Notes under the pieces: generated by a model
What the model was told of the DNA's origin: nothing
The model's database searches: none
Seen by the model: only the letters and a program-made list of their open reading frames with translations
Source of the DNA: Cytophagales bacterium
GTDB lineage: Bacteria; Bacteroidota; Bacteroidia; Cytophagales; Thermoflexibacteraceae
Direction: 5' to 3'
Assembly (NCBI GenBank): GCA_947457925.1
Contig: CANGYA010000001.1
Coordinates: forward strand, 1-64,000
Length of the DNA: 64,000 nt
Program-made: the position numbers and the translations under genes
Shown: positions 59,811-64,000 of the stretch, in pieces
Position numbering within the stretch: position 1 is the first letter of the stretch
Layout of the letters: every line of letters starts with the position of its first letter

Positions 59811-60752
59811 CTACCTCACCAACAACTTCTGCATTTCCACGCTATCTGGCGTAGTGATTTTGTAAAAGTACATAGGTTGGTTCAAATCCGAAACATCAAT
59901 CGTAACTTGGTAGCTGCCCACCGCCTTTTTTTCATCTACCAACGTTTTGATAGTTTTTCCATTCGCATCTAACAATTCTATCAATACATTGCCTGCCGTT
60001 TTTACTTCGTAGGCAATATTGCTTTGCGAATTGGCGGGGTTCGGAAATACATTGCTTGGCGTAGCAGGCGTATTTTCTTTATTTTCTTCTTGTATCAAAC
60101 TTTTAATCACACTTTCGTTTTCATTAGGCGACATCAACAAAAACGCAGCAGGTTTCAAGCCCTTCAAATGCTGTTTCAATAGCCCTTTTCCGCCATGTCC
60201 ACCATGTTTTCCGCCATGATGTTTATGTTTGCCATGATGACGGTGGTGCGTGCTATCAGGTTGTGCTTGTTTATATTTTTCGTGAATAGCTTGTATGTCT
60301 TTTTTCCACTGTTCTTTTTGCGTGTCCAAAGGATTGAGCAAAGCATTGATTTCGGCTTCGTATTTGGCAGCTATTAATTGAGCCTCTTGCATAATTACGT
60401 GGATTTCACCATGTAAATTTTTTAGTTCGGTGCGTTGTGCCTCCGACAACTCTCCTTTTTGGCGAATGTCCTTCATTTCTTTTCGCCAATCTTTCTTTTC
60501 GCCCTTCAAGGCTTTTAATTTATTGCGGAGTGCCTCAATTTTCGTTCTGTCTTCTGCACTTAGTTTGGTTTCTAACATTGCCCTTTTTTCTTTCAAAACG
60601 GGCATTACTTGTGCGTCTATGTACGACAACATTTCCTGACGCATTGCCTTGTTGCGAGGTTTATCTTTATCTGGTGGCGTGGCTTGTGTTACACTAACCG
60701 CCAATAGGTACAAACCAATGAATAAAAGAGTAATTAATGATTTGGTTTTCAT
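59811..60752 (-). CDS. T9SS-tailed protein with Spy-like coiled coil and His-rich tract
   Basis: A 313-residue exported protein. After a signal peptide (LITLLFIGLYLLAVSVTQA) residues 25-165 form charged helices (AMLETKLSAEDRTKIEALRN, ELSEAQRTELKNL) like the Spy/CpxP or Heavy-metal-resistance group. A tract near 168-190 is extremely His/Gly/Lys-rich (HHRHHGKHKHHGGKHGGHGG), a likely metal-binding stretch. The last 80 residues are a T9SS type A sorting domain (NVFPNPANSQSNIAYEV, ending LLVR). It should be secreted or surface-bound. A metal-sensing or chaperone role is inferred only. Confidence 0.82.
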   Translation of the reverse strand: MKTKSLITLLFIGLYLLAVSVTQATPPDKDKPRNKAMRQEMLSYIDAQVMPVLKEKRAMLETKLSAEDRTKIEALRNKLKALKGEKKDWRKEMKDIRQKGELSEAQRTELKNLHGEIHVIMQEAQLIAAKYEAEINALLNPLDTQKEQWKKDIQAIHEKYKQAQPDSTHHRHHGKHKHHGGKHGGHGGKGLLKQHLKGLKPAAFLLMSPNENESVIKSLIQEENKENTPATPSNVFPNPANSQSNIAYEVKTAGNVLIELLDANGKTIKTLVDEKKAVGSYQVTIDVSDLNQPMYFYKITTPDSVEMQKLLVR

Positions 60753-60903
60753 GTTCTTACGTTTTTAAAGTGAATGTTTGTTAGTAAGATGATAGTTATT
60801 GAAAAAGGTTTAAGACATTGGTAAAATTTATAGGTAAAAAGATTTTTTTTGAAAAAAATGACTTATTGTAAACTTTTTCTAAACGAGTTTAGTTATAGGC
60901 TTG

Positions 60904-60927
60904 AAATACTTGTATATACAAGTATTT
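60904..60927. promoter_or_regulatory. Perfect 24-bp palindrome, probable operator of yceI
   Basis: A fully symmetric sequence whose inner 18 bases are TACTTGTATATACAAGTA, extended by AAA/TTT on each side, 28 bases before the yceI start codon. Two-fold symmetry of this size without a loop fits a dimeric repressor of the MarR or TetR kind rather than a hairpin. Confidence 0.65.
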
Positions 60928-60955
60928 TTTTCTAAAAAAACACTTTTTTACAAAA

Positions 60956-61555
60956 ATGAAAAAACAACATATTTTCTCATCAATGTTGGCATTAGTTGCC
61001 GTTATAGCTTTTGCTTTTAACTTCAATACAAAAGCAGTTTACAATGTGGACAGCAAAGCCTCAAAACTTACTTGGAAAGGCGAAAAAGTAACTGGTTTCC
61101 ACGCTGGCGAAATCAAATTGTCAAAAGGTTCTTTCACAGTAGAAAACGGTAAATTGACAGGTGGTTCATTTGAAATAGACATGAACAGCATCACTTGTAC
61201 AGATTTGCAAGGCGAATATGCAGACAAATTGGTAGGACACTTAAAAAATGATGACTTTTTTGGTACAGCTAAATATCCTACAAGCAAATTTGTAGTTACA
61301 AAAGCAGTATGGCAAGGTGGCAACAACTACAAAGTAACGGGTAACATGACTATCAAAGATGTTACGAAAGAAGCTAAATTCAACGCAGTAGTAACTGTAA
61401 CAGGCAACGAATTGAAAGGCGAAGTAAAAGACTTAGTAATTGACAGGTCTGAATACGGTATCAAATATGGTTCTGGTAGCTTTTTCGATAACTTAGGCGA
61501 CAAAACTATCTACGATAACTTTACATTGAATTTGACGATTGTAGCAAAACAATAA
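60956..61555 (+). CDS. yceI: YceI-family lipocalin-like periplasmic protein
   Basis: A 199-residue exported protein. A signal peptide (MLALVAVIAFAFNFNTKA) is followed by YNVDSKASKLTWKGEKVTGF, HAGEIKLSKGSF, GSFEIDMNSI, HLKNDDFFGTAKYPTSKF, and GNMTIKDVTKEAKFN, the full YceI barrel, which binds isoprenoid-like or other amphiphiles. The family's role is in stress or lipid handling. The palindrome just upstream suggests tight repression by a regulator not in the window. Confidence 0.93.
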   Translation: MKKQHIFSSMLALVAVIAFAFNFNTKAVYNVDSKASKLTWKGEKVTGFHAGEIKLSKGSFTVENGKLTGGSFEIDMNSITCTDLQGEYADKLVGHLKNDDFFGTAKYPTSKFVVTKAVWQGGNNYKVTGNMTIKDVTKEAKFNAVVTVTGNELKGEVKDLVIDRSEYGIKYGSGSFFDNLGDKTIYDNFTLNLTIVAKQ

Positions 61556-61581
61556 TTTTATTTCCAGCTATGACTTACCTC

Positions 61582-61615
61582 AAACCTGATGATAGCAATA
61601 TCGTCAGGTTTTTTT
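61582..61615 (+). terminator. Terminator after yceI
   Basis: AAACCTGATGAT pairs with ATCGTCAGGTTT (one G:T) around six bases, followed by TTTTG. Confidence 0.88.
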
Positions 61616-61699
61616 GTTTCGCAGATTCAATCTAATACCAATTATAGTTGGTATAATTTATTTTTTCTAAGTACGCATAACTAATTAATTGATAATATT

Positions 61700-61786
61700 G
61701 TACCACAGACTTTAGTCTGTGAGTCTTTGATTATCAAGAGATTACAGACTAAATTTTCTGGTGCATTTATTTTTTCCAATTACTTA
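61700..61786. repeat. Degenerate repeat, ACTTTAGTC family
   Basis: GTACCACAGACTTTAGTCTG (61700 on) faces a decayed inverted arm (61742-61764), and the flank 61765-61786 is the exact inverted copy of 353-374. This is the only repeat in the window that links the left and right ends. Confidence 0.65.
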
Positions 61787-61831
61787 TGAAGCTCAATCCT
61801 AACATTACTGTATAATTTTAGGTTTTTATGC

Positions 61832-64000
61832 TTACTTCCGCATCACCGCCACACTGCCCGTTAAATCTTTACGAACAATGTTGCCTTTGCGGTCTTTGCT
61901 CCAATAGACAATGACATATTGGTAATTGTCCACAGGTACGTGGCTACCGTTGTAAGTGCCGTCCCAGCCGTCTTCTTCTTTGAATACACCGTCCCAACCT
62001 TCATTATTTTCGGGGTCAATGAATTTATCAAAGATAATGTCGCCCCATTTGTGGTAAATCTGAATAGAAATCCCTACCAAATCACTTGTTAAAGGTGCAA
62101 AAGTATCGTTAAGTTTATCTCCATTGGGCGAAAAAGCCGTTGGCATTTTTACCCTTGCCGTACAGTTTACTTTGACCGTAATCGTATCTTCTGTTACACA
62201 GTTGCCTGTTTGGGTTTGTAAGCTGACAATGTAGGTAGTATCTAAACGGCTTACGTCCAAAGGGGCTAAGTTATCACTGCCCACTGTGCCTGTGCGTAGT
62301 GGTGTGCTGCTGCCCTTCATTTGCCATGTATAAAGGTACGTTTCGCCTGCCTCTCTGTTCGTCAATTCGGCAGCCAAACGGTGCGTATAAGTGCGGTAAG
62401 GCGGATTTTCTATTTCATTATTCACCGAAAAACACAACAAAGTATCCCGATTCAAATTGATTTGAGGCGTATTTTTGTAAATCACTTCACAAGTTTGTTG
62501 GTATTCGCAGTTGGCTACTTTTACGGTAACGGTATAAATGCCTGCCTTGAAAATCGGAATCGTAGGGCTTTGGTAGCCGTTATTCCACGAATAAGTGGCA
62601 GGTAAATTACTTGGGTTCGTGGCATCTAAAACTGTTCTTTCTCTTTCACACAACAACAAACGAGGAGGCAGTTTTTTGATAGGAATGATTTTTACGCATA
62701 CCGTATCCGTATCCATACAACCATTTTCATTAAAAACTTTGACCACAAAACAACTATCCGACACAATCGTTACATTGGTGTTGGCTGTCGTAGCTCCATG
62801 CGACCATTCATAACGTATGCCTCCTGAAGCATTGAAGGTTACAACATCTCCACTACACACTTGCATATTCTTTTGCGTGTGAGCTACGGCTACAGGCAAC
62901 GCATGAACAAAAATACGCAGACTATCACGCACCACTTCGCAAGAATTGCCCCATGAGGCAGCCACCCAATACGTTTTCCAACCACTTTCTTGGTGTATTA
63001 CCCTAAAAGTATTGGTATTGGTTGCACCTATTACCAAACGACTTTTGTCTTGTAAACTATCAAATTGCCATTGGTATTGGCTACCACCTGTTACTTTGAG
63101 CAACATTGTATCGCCTACGCAAACTGTAGTAGGGGCTTGTATTTTCGGTTGTGCTTTTCGTTCTATACTTACTTTAATTGTATCTCTGTTGCTGCAACCT
63201 GTGAATATATCTTTTACCTCCAATTCTACCGCAACTGTTGGGTAATTGCCTGATGCCGAAGGTGTTAAGCCTAATGTACTGCTGTTTAGGGCTTGTTGGG
63301 CTGCTGTGCCTAAAATTTGGTTGTTAGCTAAATTTTTCCAACTGTAACGTACCGTTGTAGGGTGCATAGCATCAAAACCATTGCCTAACAAACTATTTGT
63401 TTCACAAAATTTGGTGTCTTTGCTAATGCCTTCGCCTTTAATTTTGGCTACTAAAGACGGGTTCACCTGCACCACAAACCGCAAACGAGTGGCTGCACAC
63501 AACGTATTTGCCGTACCTACGGTTACGGTATAAGTAAATGTACCTGCGGTGGTAGGGCGAATAGTTACTTTGGCGGTAGCTGGCAAGGCGGCGGCGTTGG
63601 GTTCGGTGCTTGTCCATTGGTAAGTCGTGCCACCTGTTGCTTCCACCGTAAAGGTTTCGCCCAAACAAATTTGTTGGGGGGCAGCCGTTTTGAATTGGGC
63701 AGTAGCTTTTTCTACAAACTGTACTGCTATCGTATCATTGCTCACACAACCCGAAGGCGGAATGACACGCACCACATAACGGTTGAGCAAATAGTTTTTG
63801 GCTATGTTATACGTCAAAGGCAATGTAGGCGTAGTAGCTAACACCACATTTTCGCCAACTTTTCGCCATTCATAACGGAAAGTAGCCAAGTGGGTAGCTT
63901 GTTGAGCATTGAGCAATACGGTGCTGTCTTGGCACGCCACAATTTTCTTTTCGGCATTGGTAGGCGAAATTTTTACCGCAGGAAAATCTGCAATGAATAC
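61832..64000 (-). CDS. Large gliding-type (CHU_C, T9SS type B) surface protein, 5' part outside window
   Basis: The frame stays open to the right edge, so the start lies outside the window; at least 722 C-terminal residues are present. Repeated Ig/PKD-like beta modules of about 90 residues carry paired motifs (ICLGETFTVEATGGTTYQW, VCVGDTMLLKVTGGSQYQW, VCSGDVVTFNASGGIRYEW). The C-terminus MPTAFSPNGDKLNDTFAP, followed by IQIYHKWGDIIFDK and YNGSHVPVDNYQYVI, is the gliding motility-associated CHU_C domain used by T9SS. Such proteins are adhesins or cell-surface fibres. A GTG at 63940 is only an internal codon. Confidence 0.92.
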   Translation of the reverse strand, partial: VFIADFPAVKISPTNAEKKIVACQDSTVLLNAQQATHLATFRYEWRKVGENVVLATTPTLPLTYNIAKNYLLNRYVVRVIPPSGCVSNDTIAVQFVEKATAQFKTAAPQQICLGETFTVEATGGTTYQWTSTEPNAAALPATAKVTIRPTTAGTFTYTVTVGTANTLCAATRLRFVVQVNPSLVAKIKGEGISKDTKFCETNSLLGNGFDAMHPTTVRYSWKNLANNQILGTAAQQALNSSTLGLTPSASGNYPTVAVELEVKDIFTGCSNRDTIKVSIERKAQPKIQAPTTVCVGDTMLLKVTGGSQYQWQFDSLQDKSRLVIGATNTNTFRVIHQESGWKTYWVAASWGNSCEVVRDSLRIFVHALPVAVAHTQKNMQVCSGDVVTFNASGGIRYEWSHGATTANTNVTIVSDSCFVVKVFNENGCMDTDTVCVKIIPIKKLPPRLLLCERERTVLDATNPSNLPATYSWNNGYQSPTIPIFKAGIYTVTVKVANCEYQQTCEVIYKNTPQINLNRDTLLCFSVNNEIENPPYRTYTHRLAAELTNREAGETYLYTWQMKGSSTPLRTGTVGSDNLAPLDVSRLDTTYIVSLQTQTGNCVTEDTITVKVNCTARVKMPTAFSPNGDKLNDTFAPLTSDLVGISIQIYHKWGDIIFDKFIDPENNEGWDGVFKEEDGWDGTYNGSHVPVDNYQYVIVYWSKDRKGNIVRKDLTGSVAVMRK

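Overview
The window looks like a chromosomal stretch of a low-GC, aerobic member of the Bacteroidota, probably a Cytophagales-like gliding bacterium. The evidence is a complete alternative complex III (actABCDEF) followed by cox genes, several secreted proteins with type IX secretion (T9SS) sorting tails (type A and the gliding-type CHU_C/type B tail), a PID-CTERM-like small protein, leaders that almost all lack a Shine-Dalgarno sequence, and several promoters of the Bacteroidota form (-33 TTTG, -7 TAnnTTTG). No rRNA, CRISPR array, intact insertion sequence or prophage is visible.

Layout. 1-6.1 kb: a decayed transposase end, fabF, an ABC ATPase, an orphan gene, ruvX, a PD-(D/E)XK-like protein, and a crtW-type carotenoid ketolase with a duplicated, broken copy of its own 3' end nearby. 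6.5-12.1 kb: a very large alpha-2-macroglobulin lipoprotein. 12.1-19.1 kb: a tightly packed seven-gene minus-strand cluster (ABC importer ATPase with an extra C-terminal domain, permease, PD-(D/E)XK-like protein, substrate-binding lipoprotein, methyltransferase, soluble histidine kinase, response regulator with an unrecognised output domain). This is the strongest candidate for an undescribed system. 19.2-28.2 kb: a DUF3102-type gene with an unusual Shine-Dalgarno site, alkB, a CHAP-like lipoprotein, a PID-CTERM-like small protein next to a large T9SS protein, a dicarboxylate/amino-acid symporter and a second transposase remnant. 28.4-40.7 kb: the actABCDEF-coxB-coxA respiratory operon, with perfect hairpins in several of its gene gaps. 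40.7-49.5 kb: a Rof-like gene, a glycosyltransferase, groES-groEL, era divergent from an initiator tRNA gene, an FAD oxidoreductase, siaC, sucD and terD. 49.7-64 kb: a crotonase, a WG-repeat protein, a carbamoyltransferase, etfB and etfA separated by another PD-(D/E)XK-like gene, recF, adk, a His-rich T9SS protein, yceI, and the 3' part of a large CHU_C-tail protein running off the right edge.

How it works together. The ACIII/cox operon passes electrons from menaquinol to an aa3-type oxidase, and EtfAB plus the crotonase would feed electrons from acyl-CoA oxidation. The housekeeping genes (fabF, adk, recF, era, groESL, sucD, tRNA-fMet) are ordinary. The non-coding DNA is rich in dispersed palindromic repeats of at least four families, two matching remnants of one insertion sequence, and well-formed terminators, many of them bidirectional. 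Start codons were often moved inward from the longest reading frame where an upstream extension lacks family similarity.
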